Under the pieces are notes generated by a model that saw only the letters and a program-made list of their open reading frames with translations, searched no databases and was not told the origin of the DNA. From positions 186,001-250,000 of the forward strand of contig NZ_PIPK01000003.1 in NCBI RefSeq assembly GCF_003987335.1: a DNA stretch of 64,000 nt, read 5' to 3'. Shown here one piece after another: positions 55,736 to 64,000 of the stretch (positions within the stretch are counted from its first letter, which is position 1; each line of letters begins with the position of its first letter). The translations under genes and the position numbers were made by a program. Origin of the DNA: Aliidiomarina maris (GTDB lineage Bacteria; Pseudomonadota; Gammaproteobacteria; Enterobacterales; Alteromonadaceae).

Positions 55736-56758
55736 TCACTGTGGATGCTCGATTTGCTGACGATAAAAAGCGACTACATCCGCGCAACGCTGCTGCACAT
55801 CAAAGCGAGTTAAGTCTCGCTGAATCGGCGTTTTACCCAAGGCGCGCAGTGTGGCCATGGCTTTTGCCAACGCGGCCACATCATCCACAGGCGTGACTGG
55901 ATGTTGAAATAACTCGCCTAGGTAGCTAGCGCCCTGAGAAGCGGTTGCCACAGTTGGTAAGCGCGCCACCATCGCCTCTAAAAATACCAAACCGAAAGGC
56001 TCAGAACGCGCGGCACTGACAAAGCCATCGAACCCAGCGAGACATTGCTGCGGGTGAGCACTAAAACCATGAAAAATGACCTTGGATTCCAATGCCGTTG
56101 GTAAGTCTGCGCGCAATTTAGATAACGCACTACCATCACCAACTATCACGAGCTTGGTGTTGTTATCAGCAATTTCGGCAAACGCCGCGAGCAAGGTGTC
56201 ATGGCCTTTGCTAGGTTCAATGCGTCCGAGCGCGCCGAACACATAATCGTCTGGCCCGACACCCCATTGTTGCCGTATCTCATCCCGCTCTTGGTTCGAC
56301 GCCATGGCCGCGGACGTCCAGTTGTCAATTTGAATAGCGCGCGACCTTAAACGGGGTGGTAATGCGTCAAGTTGCCATGGTGCAATTGCAATCACCGCAT
56401 CCAGATGAGCATGCTGGCTTGGCTTATAGTGAATGTGCAAAGTAGCTAATCGCAGCGGGCCGTGTAAACCTTTTAAGGCTTTGCAGGCAGCGCTTAAATG
56501 CGCATGCGCAACATCAGGCTGCAGCTGCCTAAGTAGACGTTTGGCCTGCCAACTAGCCCACCATTTCGGCCCTGACACAGTCAGCACGCGCACACTATCA
56601 CTTAGGCGATGACGCAATGCATTGGCACGCTGCTCGCAACCACGCTGATGTAAAATCACCGTCACCTCATGCTCGGCGCTTTGCGCATTCGCCAGCTCAA
56701 TGGCGTAGCGCTCACTCCCGGCAAAACTATGGGTCAAAATGACATGACAAATGTGCAT
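55736..56758 (-). CDS. Glycosyltransferase family 4 (surface-glycan type)
   Basis: 340 residues, GT-B fold: start MHICHVILTHSFAGSERYAI, HVAHAHLSAACKALKG-type middle, RIEPSKGHDTLLAAFAEIAD and the donor-binding EPFGLVFLEAMVARLPTVA. No TM or signal, cytosolic at the membrane face. Clearly homologous to the GT4 at 59716-60720, with galE between the two plus a separate GT-A-like and a Caps_synth gene. 11 bases from galE. Confidence 0.88.
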   Translation of the reverse strand: MHICHVILTHSFAGSERYAIELANAQSAEHEVTVILHQRGCEQRANALRHRLSDSVRVLTVSGPKWWASWQAKRLLRQLQPDVAHAHLSAACKALKGLHGPLRLATLHIHYKPSQHAHLDAVIAIAPWQLDALPPRLRSRAIQIDNWTSAAMASNQERDEIRQQWGVGPDDYVFGALGRIEPSKGHDTLLAAFAEIADNNTKLVIVGDGSALSKLRADLPTALESKVIFHGFSAHPQQCLAGFDGFVSAARSEPFGLVFLEAMVARLPTVATASQGASYLGELFQHPVTPVDDVAALAKAMATLRALGKTPIQRDLTRFDVQQRCADVVAFYRQQIEHPQ

Positions 56759-56769
56759 GAGTTGCTTTC

Positions 56770-57774
56770 CTATCGGCTGCTATTAAATTGACTGTACTGC
56801 TTTTCCCAATGCCATGCATGGGCAATCATGGTGGCTAAGTCCGTGTATTCTGGCTGCCAGTTCAAGCGTTGCTGCGCCAATTGTGAATCCGCGACCAGCA
56901 CCGCTGGGTCACCGGCACGGCGCGGGGCCTCTTCCACCGTAATCGTGCAACCATCAGCGGCCACCACCGAGCGCGCCGCATCAATCACTTGCTGCACCGA
57001 AAAGCCATGGCCAATGCCTAAATTGAACACATGGCTCGCGGGCGCTGATTGCGCAAGTAACAGCTCTAAACTGCGTAAATGCGCCTGGCATAAGTCCATC
57101 ACATGAATATAGTCGCGTACACAGGTACCGTCCGGGGTTGCATAATCTTGACCAAACACCTTAATCGACGCCCGTCGCCCGGACGCAGCCTGCAGAATAA
57201 TTGGAATTAAATGGGTTTCAGGGTCATGGCACTCGCCAAGCTCACCGTCAGGATCGGCCCCCGCGGCATTAAAGTAACGCAAACGCACCGAGCTGACGCC
57301 ATAGGCACTGGCGTAGTCTTCCAACACCTGCTCCACCATCCATTTGCTGCTGCCATACGGGTTAATCGGTTGCTTGGGGTGTGCTTCGTCAATCGGCGTA
57401 TACGCAGGTTCCCCATACACCGCAGCGGTCGACGAAAACACCAAATGCGGTACCTGATGACGACGCATCGCAGCGAGCAAGTTCAAGCTCGCGATCAGGT
57501 TATTGTGGTAATACTTCGCCGGTTCGACAATAGATTCGCCAACCAAGCTGGCCGCCGCAAAGTGCATTACTGCGGCTATCTGGTGCTGGCTAAACACGCG
57601 GTCAAGCGCATCGCTGTCGTGTAAGTCAGCCAACACCAGTTCGCCATACTTGGCTTGGCTTTTAAATCCGGTGCTTAAATTGTCCAGCACCACCACTTGA
57701 TAACCCGCGTTCACCAAGACTTTTGCCATATGTGAACCGATATATCCGGCGCCGCCTAAAACTAGTATCTTCAT
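56770..57774 (-). CDS. galE: UDP-glucose 4-epimerase
   Basis: Interconverts UDP-glucose and UDP-galactose, or the GlcNAc forms. NAD motif GGAGYIGSHMAKVL at the N-terminus, the Ser/Tyr-x3-Lys active site in FSSTAAVYG and NPYGSSKWM, and the C-terminal RRAGDPAVLVADS. 334 residues. Probably supplies a galactose-type donor to the two neighbouring GT4 enzymes; no gal operon surrounds it. Confidence 0.95.
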   Translation of the reverse strand: MKILVLGGAGYIGSHMAKVLVNAGYQVVVLDNLSTGFKSQAKYGELVLADLHDSDALDRVFSQHQIAAVMHFAAASLVGESIVEPAKYYHNNLIASLNLLAAMRRHQVPHLVFSSTAAVYGEPAYTPIDEAHPKQPINPYGSSKWMVEQVLEDYASAYGVSSVRLRYFNAAGADPDGELGECHDPETHLIPIILQAASGRRASIKVFGQDYATPDGTCVRDYIHVMDLCQAHLRSLELLLAQSAPASHVFNLGIGHGFSVQQVIDAARSVVAADGCTITVEEAPRRAGDPAVLVADSQLAQQRLNWQPEYTDLATMIAHAWHWEKQYSQFNSSR

Positions 57775-57863
57775 GCAGAGTGCTTTATCATGGGTTATTC
57801 GGCTATGTTAAAAGAAATACGCCATTTTTTATATATATTCGTCCGTTAGGAGCGCTTCGAGTT

Positions 57864-58613
57864 ATGTCACAACCGGTTAATATTATTTGCATTAAGTGGG
57901 GTCAAAAATATGGCTCTGATTATGTCAACCGCTTGCGCGCTATGGTGTCACGCCATTTAAGTTTACCCCATCGCTTCGTCTGCTTCACTGACGACCCAAC
58001 TGGTATCGACGAGAACTTGGGCATTGAAGTTCAGGCCATTCCAAAAATTGGTTTTGCTGACTTTGATAATTTTGAGCCTTGGAGTAAAGGTCATGGCTGG
58101 TTGAAGGTGACCAGCTTTGCTGATCCGCTCAGCGACTTGACCGGCCCCACGATTTTCTTAGATTTAGACATTGTTATCGTGGATAGCATTGACTGCTTCT
58201 TTGAGCCTGAAGGTGAATTCCGCGTCATTAAAGAGTGGGACAAGAGCGATGCGACCGGTAATACGTCAGTGTATCGCTTCGAAGCAGGCGCACACAGCGA
58301 CTTAATTGAGCTGTTAAAAACGCAAAAAGACAAAGTGCTGCGTGAAGTGCGTAACGAACAAGAATTCGTAACCTTAAATTTGCACCGCCAAGGCAAACTC
58401 GACTACTGGCCAAAAGGCTGGTGCGTCAGCTTTAAGCGTCATTGTATGCCAAAAGGCATCATGCAATGGTTCAAAACCGCCAGCATTCCAGATGGCGCTA
58501 AAATTGTCATTTTCCATGGCAAGCCGCACCCTGACGATGCCATCATTGGACGCAGTGGTAAGTGGTACCGCCACGTTAAGCCAGTGCCATGGATAGCGGA
58601 AAACTGGAAGTAG
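57864..58613 (+). CDS. GT-A-like glycosyltransferase
   Basis: 249 residues from ATG 57864 with AGGAG upstream; a longer frame to 57723 overlaps galE and has no similarity. The pattern VNIICIKWGQKYGSDYVNRL, HRFVCFTDDPTGID and FLDLDIVIVDSID (metal-binding DxD) is that of small nucleotide-diphospho-sugar transferases. It is the only plus-strand gene of the glycan island, with no TM. The sugar specificity is unknown. Confidence 0.8.
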   Translation: MSQPVNIICIKWGQKYGSDYVNRLRAMVSRHLSLPHRFVCFTDDPTGIDENLGIEVQAIPKIGFADFDNFEPWSKGHGWLKVTSFADPLSDLTGPTIFLDLDIVIVDSIDCFFEPEGEFRVIKEWDKSDATGNTSVYRFEAGAHSDLIELLKTQKDKVLREVRNEQEFVTLNLHRQGKLDYWPKGWCVSFKRHCMPKGIMQWFKTASIPDGAKIVIFHGKPHPDDAIIGRSGKWYRHVKPVPWIAENWK

Positions 58614-58635
58614 CAATATTGGTGGCAGCGATTAT

Positions 58636-59571
58636 TTAGCGCTGCATACGCCCCACAATGCTATCGCGCCGGAACAGCCCCCGGCGCAAATACCCTTCTA
58701 ACTTGGTTCGCTCACCGCCACGAAGTTTAATCATCAATGGGCGTTCTGCCTGTGTATTCCACAATAAGCGTACGTACAAACGCTTACGACGCCACTTGGC
58801 GCACGCATGCAGCGCAAAAGCGCTATCTTCAGCGCGTATCAATGCCAATTTATAGCCCGCAACATGCTGGCTGAGCACGTCCTGCGCTGCAATATGCACG
58901 GTATGGTAATAGGGGTCGCCAATGCCTTGACGCACATCGGCCAGGCGCCCACTTTGTTCTAGCTTAGCAATATAGTCTTCTGTATCACCAACGATAGCCT
59001 GCTGTTTAAACAATGAGAGCCAGTCCGCAATAAATCGGCTTCCCGCGGGTGCCGCTAAGAACCAACTATCGACCACGGGTAATTCTTTACGCTGGGTATA
59101 GCCATCAATGTAGTACCCGACAAATTCAGCAGCTTGCTGGCGCTGAAGTTGGCCGACCCAATCAAGCGGTTGTGTCAATATAATCGACGCATCCATCCAA
59201 ATGCCACCATAGCGGTTGAGCAATTCCAGGCGCATCCAATCCGTCTGCTTCGCCACATTTAATCGCTCAAGATGAGCGGGAATTGGGCTAATGAAATCCG
59301 CCAAATTGTCTTTGTTTAGCACCTCAATACGATATTCAGGATTGAAACGCCGCCATCCTGCAATACATTGCTCCACCACAAGCGGCAATGTCGGCGAATG
59401 CCAGTAGGTCCAAATAATTTGAGGAATGGGCTTGGCACATGGCTGGCCTTGGCCTAAAACTATTTGATGATCAGTAAAATGAGGCAACTCGACGGGCTTA
59501 GTTTGCTGAAACCACCAATACCCGATGGCGAAAACTAGCAACAAAACAACAATAATTAACAACAAAGACAC
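58636..59571 (-). CDS. Capsular polysaccharide synthesis protein (Caps_synth/GT32-like)
   Basis: 311 residues with an N-terminal TM anchor (LLLIIVVLLLVFAIGYWWF) and a GT-A domain: IPQIIWTYWHSP, NPEYRIEVLNKDNL, then KQTDWMRLELLNRYGGIWMDASI, the DxD-bearing GT32 core. Convergent with the preceding GT-A gene, 22 bases apart. Likely membrane-tethered, finishing or decorating an outer polysaccharide. Confidence 0.85.
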   Translation of the reverse strand: MSLLLIIVVLLLVFAIGYWWFQQTKPVELPHFTDHQIVLGQGQPCAKPIPQIIWTYWHSPTLPLVVEQCIAGWRRFNPEYRIEVLNKDNLADFISPIPAHLERLNVAKQTDWMRLELLNRYGGIWMDASIILTQPLDWVGQLQRQQAAEFVGYYIDGYTQRKELPVVDSWFLAAPAGSRFIADWLSLFKQQAIVGDTEDYIAKLEQSGRLADVRQGIGDPYYHTVHIAAQDVLSQHVAGYKLALIRAEDSAFALHACAKWRRKRLYVRLLWNTQAERPLMIKLRGGERTKLEGYLRRGLFRRDSIVGRMQR

Positions 59572-59715
59572 TGCATTCCCTTACGTATCAATTGGAGGGC
59601 GTATATTATACATAATAACGAATGCAGAAAATAAGTGGTTTAAGCACGAAATAGAGGTAAAAACATGTAAATAATCGGATGCTTAATTTAAATGCACCTT
59701 GTTTTTATATGACGC

Positions 59716-60720
59716 TTACTCTTGTAAACAAGCACTATACACTTGCTCAACTTTGGCGGACTGGCCTGCAAGGTCAAAGCCAGTTAAATCATAGCTTCGC
59801 GTCTTCTGTTTGGCATCTAGTAATGAACTGATGGCTTGCCTGAAGGCCTCTGGGTTATCAATAGGTACCACTTCAAAGCCCAACAACTGAGACAGGTGGC
59901 TTGCACCCTCAGTTTGGGTCGCAACAATATCAGTGCCTGCTTGCGCTGCTTCTAAAAACACCAAACCGAAAGGCTCGAAATCTGCAACATTGACAAATAC
60001 ATCAAAGCTCTTGAGCCAGGCTTTTGGGGTGTCACTGTAACCTGGAAAGTAGACCTCTGGATAAGCTTGCTCTAACTCAGCACGCAACCTACCCTCGCCA
60101 ATGATGACCAGTTTCACAGCGTCGCTCAGCAAAGGTTGCAGCGTCTCAATCAACCATCGATGGCGCTTGCTCGCTTCGATTCGACCGACGGTTCCGATTA
60201 TAAATGCATCTTTATCAAAGCCATGTTGGCGCCTAATAGCTTCAGCGTCTGCGGAGTTAGCCGGTTCGCCCGTCACCCAGTTATCAATGTGCACCAACTT
60301 TGCTTGGCTAACGGCCTGTGCTCGCACTTGCTGCTGTGGAGTTAAACAAATCAGCGCGTCCATATGCGCATGTTGCGCAGCATCGTAGTCAATATGCAAG
60401 GTAGCAATTCGCGCCACATTGCGAAGCCCCTTCACGCTCTTACACGCGGCTTTTAGATGGCAGTGCACAACATCGGGGTTTATTTTACCAATGACATGCC
60501 GTACCTGAGCAAAGGTCCACTGGCGGATAGGACGACCCACCTTATGCAAGGTTACGTTCGTTGGGAATCTGCGCGCGACGGCATCAACTCTCGAACCATA
60601 GCCTTTTGCATGCAAAATGACATGCACGTCATGGGTTTTCGCCTGTTCGCTTACAAGATCAACAACATGGCGTTCAGTGCCTGCAAAACGTTTAGTCAAG
60701 AGAACGTGCACAATCCGCAT
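59716..60720 (-). CDS. Glycosyltransferase family 4, paralogue of the 55736 gene
   Basis: 334 residues, GT-B fold: MRIVHVLLTKRFAGTERHVV, CHLKAACKSVKGLRNVARI, RIEASKRHRWLIETLQPLL and EPFGLVFLEAAQAGTDIVAT. It aligns throughout with the 340-residue GT4 at the other end of the island, e.g. ATLHIDYDAAQHAHMDA versus ATLHIHYKPSQHAHLDA. The flanking 144 and 105 bases show no gene. Both probably extend the same or similar polysaccharide. Confidence 0.88.
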   Translation of the reverse strand: MRIVHVLLTKRFAGTERHVVDLVSEQAKTHDVHVILHAKGYGSRVDAVARRFPTNVTLHKVGRPIRQWTFAQVRHVIGKINPDVVHCHLKAACKSVKGLRNVARIATLHIDYDAAQHAHMDALICLTPQQQVRAQAVSQAKLVHIDNWVTGEPANSADAEAIRRQHGFDKDAFIIGTVGRIEASKRHRWLIETLQPLLSDAVKLVIIGEGRLRAELEQAYPEVYFPGYSDTPKAWLKSFDVFVNVADFEPFGLVFLEAAQAGTDIVATQTEGASHLSQLLGFEVVPIDNPEAFRQAISSLLDAKQKTRSYDLTGFDLAGQSAKVEQVYSACLQE

Positions 60721-60825
60721 GACGGGTCCTTATTTAGATAAAAGGGGTTTAGATAAATGAATTAACCCTAGGTTGCCATGCAGTTACTTTAACATTTTCG
60801 AGCTATTAAACAGAATGCGTAATTC

Positions 60826-61206
60826 TTAAGCTACGCGCATCGCACTAATATGTTGATACAAATTAATCGCGCGGTCAGTAAAGGTGTAGCCTTTGGATTG
60901 CGCACTTAACGTCGACCAATTCGGCGCGCCATCAGTGCGTGACCATTCGGCATTTTGGCGCGCGCTGGGTGAGGTTTGGCTCGACACTGCAGTGTCACTG
61001 GTCGCGGCGCTTTTAGCGTGAGCAATTGGCTCATCACTCGCGGCCTGCGCCATTTCATTGGCGGCGCTCAACGCTGCTTTTTGATCTTTCAGCACGGCGG
61101 GGTCGAATGGTGCCTTCTGTCCGTCACCTTGCGAGGTCTGCGCTTGGGCGCCTTGGCTTGCGATGGCGGGTGTTGGGGTATTTGCTAGTCTTGCCGCTAC
61201 TTCCAC
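60826..61206 (-). CDS. Small disordered Ala/Ser/Gln-rich protein
   Basis: 126 residues, GTG start with AGGA upstream. Low complexity in the first 90 residues (NTPTPAIASQGAQAQTSQ), then a more ordered tail with YTFTDRAINLYQHISAMRVA. No signal, TM or known domain. Not recognised; the plausible C-terminal helix and SD suggest a real gene, coding evidence is moderate. Confidence 0.6.
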   Translation of the reverse strand: MEVAARLANTPTPAIASQGAQAQTSQGDGQKAPFDPAVLKDQKAALSAANEMAQAASDEPIAHAKSAATSDTAVSSQTSPSARQNAEWSRTDGAPNWSTLSAQSKGYTFTDRAINLYQHISAMRVA

Positions 61207-61275
61207 GTCGTCATTTCCTATTACTACCGATAGCCATTGGAATACAAATACTATGCCAGCATGTCGCTGTGGCTG

Positions 61276-62172
61276 CTATTTAAGTGCCTGCTGTTGTTGG
61301 TAAAAGTCCCAAAGCGCTTGCGCTGCGGGGCCAAGCACCGAACCCGCTAGCTTGACCAATCGCACCTCGGCATGCACTTGACTTATCATGCTGGCCACGT
61401 TGACCTCAATCAGTCGCCCATTTTTCAAGTCAGTGGCAACGAACTGCCGCGGCACAATGCCCCAGCCAACCCCGGTCCGCACCATACTGAGCATGGTGTT
61501 GACGTCATTCACGCGAATTCGTGCACTACCGATACCACGAAAAATTTGCTCTGGCTCGATGCCCATGTCCATATGTTGCGGCAGTACTGCCGGAATATGC
61601 TGCAAGTGCGCACGGGTTAAGCCGTTTGCTGCCAAGTGCTCAACACGCTCTCGCGCCACCACCACCGTCAGTTGGTACTCGGCCACGAACACGCTGTCAA
61701 AGTCGGCCTGTTGTTGGAATACCGCTAACCAAGGCGTTAACCCCAATAAGACTTGCTTGTGCTGCACGCGCTTTAATGTGTTCAACTGCGATTCGCCAGT
61801 CACCACAATGTCGGTGGCGGGATATGCCTGCTGTACATGGCGCAAGGCGGCACTCAATAAGTTTGGGTGGCAAGCACTCTCAAACGCAATTTCAAAGCTA
61901 TGCTCCGCGCCCTCGCGCAGCTGCTGGGTGAAGGATTCCAAGCGCTGGTATTGCAGTAATAATTCATAACTATGGTGGTGGAATTGACGCCCTTGAGCGG
62001 TAAGCTGCAAACGATAACCGTCGCGGGTAAACAGCTGAAAGCCGAGATCTTGCTCTAACTTATTCAAGCTCATACTTAACGCAGGTGCCGTGCGATGCAG
62101 CTGGTTGGCCGCCACTTGCAGGCTACCATGTTGAACAATGGCCTGAAACACTTGCAGCTGCCATAAATTCAT
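61276..62172 (-). CDS. LysR-type transcriptional regulator
   Basis: 298 residues from ATG 62172 (SD AAGG); an upstream ATG at 62208 is in frame but poor. N-terminal winged helix: LWQLQVFQAIVQHGSLQVAA followed by TAPALSMSLNKLEQDLGFQL. The C-terminal effector domain follows. Divergent from an RND efflux adaptor, 117 bases apart, the usual place for a LysR control region; it likely regulates that pump. The inducer is unknown. Confidence 0.92.
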   Translation of the reverse strand: MNLWQLQVFQAIVQHGSLQVAANQLHRTAPALSMSLNKLEQDLGFQLFTRDGYRLQLTAQGRQFHHHSYELLLQYQRLESFTQQLREGAEHSFEIAFESACHPNLLSAALRHVQQAYPATDIVVTGESQLNTLKRVQHKQVLLGLTPWLAVFQQQADFDSVFVAEYQLTVVVARERVEHLAANGLTRAHLQHIPAVLPQHMDMGIEPEQIFRGIGSARIRVNDVNTMLSMVRTGVGWGIVPRQFVATDLKNGRLIEVNVASMISQVHAEVRLVKLAGSVLGPAAQALWDFYQQQQALK

Positions 62173-62289
62173 AAAGAAAACCTTAATGAGTTTGAAAGAT
62201 TTATTCAATATTACTTTAAGACAAGCTGCTTTACACTGGCTTTTTTATCACCAACTGAATGACCTGTTGAGTCGCTAAAAGGAGCCGCT

Positions 62290-63408
62290 ATGCGTGCTAT
62301 CGCCCAATATATCGCGCCACTGGCCATTGCCAGTGTCATGCTGACCGGCTGCCAGCCCGAACCTGACACGGGTATTCATGCGAACCATGTGCGCCCAGTG
62401 CATTTGCATGTCGTCAGTGGCGACAGCGACCATCAAATTCGACGCTTTCCAGCCGTCGTCGAGGCCACTCAAACCGCAGAGTTGGCCTTTCGTGTCGGCG
62501 GAGAATTACAGCAACTCCCGCTGCGACCAGGCCAAAGTGTGCGCCAGGGGCAAGTGGTTGCCGCCCTCGACCCGAACGACTTCGAACTTGCGGCAGAGCA
62601 AGCCCAAGCCCGAGCGGAGCTAACCCGTGCGCAATTTGAACGTAACCAGCGCATGTTGGATCAAGCATTAATTTCCGCGTCGGTGTTTGACCAAGCCCAA
62701 GCCGATTTGCGCGTGGCCGAAGCCAACCTGCGCAGTGCCCAAGCCAATTTAGACTATACCCGTTTAAAAGCCCCTTTTAACGGCGTAATAGCGCACTTAC
62801 ATGTGGAAAACTTTGAAAATGTTGCACCGCAACAGCCAATTATGACCTTGCAAGTCGACGGTCATATTGACGTCAGCATTCAGGTACCAGAATTATTATT
62901 TGCCCGCGTACGCCGCGACCTTGAATACCAACCTGATATTGCGTTTGACAGTGTGCCCGGGCAAACCTTTAAAGCCAGCATTCGCGAATGGGATCGAATT
63001 GCCGACCCCGCCACCAATACCTACCGTGTGGTGTTCACCTTACCCTCGCCGCAAGGGGTGAATATACTCCCCGGCATGACCGCGACCGTATTAATTGACG
63101 CGACCCAAATGACGGAACGTCAGCGTGCGGTGATGCTGCTGCCAGTGAATGCGGTGTTTGCCCCAGAGCAACAACCGTTGCAACCCGGCATCGCCTATGT
63201 GTGGGTATTTGAAGACGCCAGTGACAATCGCAGTGGTGAGCGTTACGGCTACGTGCGTTTGCGCGCAGTCGAGATAGCCGACATGACCAACCAGGGCGTG
63301 CAGGTATTGTCAGGCATTGAGCCTGGCGAGCGCGTGGTACAAGCAGGGGTGCATCAGCTTCAGGAAGGTCAAAAAGTGTCAGCTTGGGCGCGCGAGCGAG
63401 GCCTGTAG
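62290..63408 (+). CDS. RND efflux periplasmic adaptor (HlyD/MFP), lipoprotein
   Basis: 372 residues with SD AAGGAG-type site and a lipoprotein signal ending ASVMLTGC. Barrel-sandwich segments LAFRVGGELQQLPLRPGQ and RLKAPFNGVIAHL enclose a coiled-coil hairpin (about 90-150, EQAQARAELTRAQFERNQ); beta-barrel and membrane-proximal domains follow. It starts the pump operon, 3 bases before the RND permease gene. Confidence 0.94.
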   Translation: MRAIAQYIAPLAIASVMLTGCQPEPDTGIHANHVRPVHLHVVSGDSDHQIRRFPAVVEATQTAELAFRVGGELQQLPLRPGQSVRQGQVVAALDPNDFELAAEQAQARAELTRAQFERNQRMLDQALISASVFDQAQADLRVAEANLRSAQANLDYTRLKAPFNGVIAHLHVENFENVAPQQPIMTLQVDGHIDVSIQVPELLFARVRRDLEYQPDIAFDSVPGQTFKASIREWDRIADPATNTYRVVFTLPSPQGVNILPGMTATVLIDATQMTERQRAVMLLPVNAVFAPEQQPLQPGIAYVWVFEDASDNRSGERYGYVRLRAVEIADMTNQGVQVLSGIEPGERVVQAGVHQLQEGQKVSAWARERGL

Positions 63409-63411
63409 AAG

Positions 63412-64000
63412 ATGAATATTGCAGCCTACTCAATGCGCAACAAAACCACCAGTTGGCTGATTTTACTGGTGCTACTAATCGGCGGTGCAATGGCACTACA
63501 AGGATTAGGGCGCTTAGAAGATCCTGAGTTCACGTTAAAACAAGCGCTGGTGATTACCAGTTACCCTGGCGCGTCAGCACAGCAGGTAGAAGAAGAAGTC
63601 ACACACCGCCTGGAAAGCGCGATTCAAGAGCTCGAATACGTGCGCCATATCACCTCGATTAGTAAACCGGGGCTGTCGCAAATTACCGTTGAAATGCGTG
63701 ACATTTACCGCAAAGAGCCGCTCAAACAAATTTGGGACGAGCTACGCCGCAAAGTCAATGACAGTCAATCCCGCTTACCGCCGGGCGCTGGCACCCCACG
63801 CGTGATGGACGATTTTGCCGACGTCTACGGGGTGCTTCTCGCTTTTAGTGGCGAAGGCTTCTCCGCCAAAGCGCTGCACGATCACGCCCGTTTGGTACAG
63901 CGCGAGCTGGTCACCATTGATGGCGTCGCGAAGGCGACTATTTCCGGGGTGCAACAAGAGCAAGTCGTAGTTGAAGTATCGCGTGCGCGTCTGGCTAATT
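63412..64000 (+). CDS. RND efflux permease, 5' part (runs off the window)
   Basis: About 196 codons: MNIAAYSMRNKTTSWLILLV (TM1), GRLEDPEFTLKQALVITSYPG, then the periplasmic porter domain with EEEVTHRLESAIQELEYVRH. The EDPEF-x-LKQALV pattern marks the AcrB/ACR_tran family. An outer-membrane channel gene is not visible. Confidence 0.94.
   Translation, partial: MNIAAYSMRNKTTSWLILLVLLIGGAMALQGLGRLEDPEFTLKQALVITSYPGASAQQVEEEVTHRLESAIQELEYVRHITSISKPGLSQITVEMRDIYRKEPLKQIWDELRRKVNDSQSRLPPGAGTPRVMDDFADVYGVLLAFSGEGFSAKALHDHARLVQRELVTIDGVAKATISGVQQEQVVVEVSRARLAN

Overview
The window is chromosomal DNA from a marine-type gammaproteobacterium, most likely of the Idiomarinaceae/Alteromonadales. The evidence is the mix of conserved gammaproteobacterial blocks (rppH-ptsP-lgt beside mutH, rplU-rpmA-obgE beside ispB, mdh divergent from argR, an ArcA/HptA pair) with families common in that group (DUF3545, DUF2982, DUF3718, FlgO and FapA proteins, SAH hydrolase with adenosine kinase). 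I see no rRNA, tRNA, phage, transposase gene or CRISPR array.

Layout. 1-4.5 kb: 5' part of ndk, then msrA, iscS, trmJ and suhB; this looks like the usual suhB-trmJ-isc-ndk neighbourhood with most isc genes missing. 4.5-11.2 kb: ung, an exported S9 peptidase, an outer-membrane DUF1302 protein and etfAB. 11.3-12.9 kb: a SufE/CsdE protein facing tcdA, separated by a tandem palindromic repeat. 13-19.3 kb: thyA, lgt, a TauE/SafE permease, ptsP, rppH and mutH. 20-25 kb: a stand-alone EAL protein divergent from DUF432-mscS-rimB-rimK-aspartoacylase, apparently a c-di-GMP-linked ribosomal polyglutamylation locus. 25-32.6 kb: two FlgO-like lipoproteins, an HPt-like protein, FapA, rsmC, a sensor kinase, arcA and hptA. 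32.7-43.9 kb: folE2, DUF2726, a CbiB-like membrane protein, adenosine kinase, ahcY, a GNAT/FAD-oxidase pair, DUF3718, folA, obgE, rpmA, rplU and ispB. 43.9-55.6 kb: a 1523-residue sensor with GGDEF and EAL domains, mdh/argR, a degenerate DyP-peroxidase-like gene, a large secreted protein of unknown function and acnB. 55.7-60.7 kb: a five-gene surface-glycan island (two homologous GT4 enzymes, galE, a GT-A-like gene and a Caps_synth gene). 60.8-64 kb: a small disordered protein, then a LysR regulator divergent from an RND efflux adaptor and the start of its pump.

How the genes connect. Three folate/thymidylate enzymes (FolE2, FolA, ThyA) are scattered over the window. S-adenosylhomocysteine is recycled by AhcY plus adenosine kinase. 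Two c-di-GMP proteins, an Arc phosphorelay pair and EI-Ntr supply regulation. Motility accessory functions (FlgO, FapA) sit next to the signalling genes.

Most unusual points: loss of isc genes around an IscS that lacks the IscU-docking tail; the EAL-DUF432-MscS-RimB-RimK-aspartoacylase locus; a DyP homologue that keeps the proximal haem His but has lost the distal Asp and Arg; and the CsdE/TcdA repeat.
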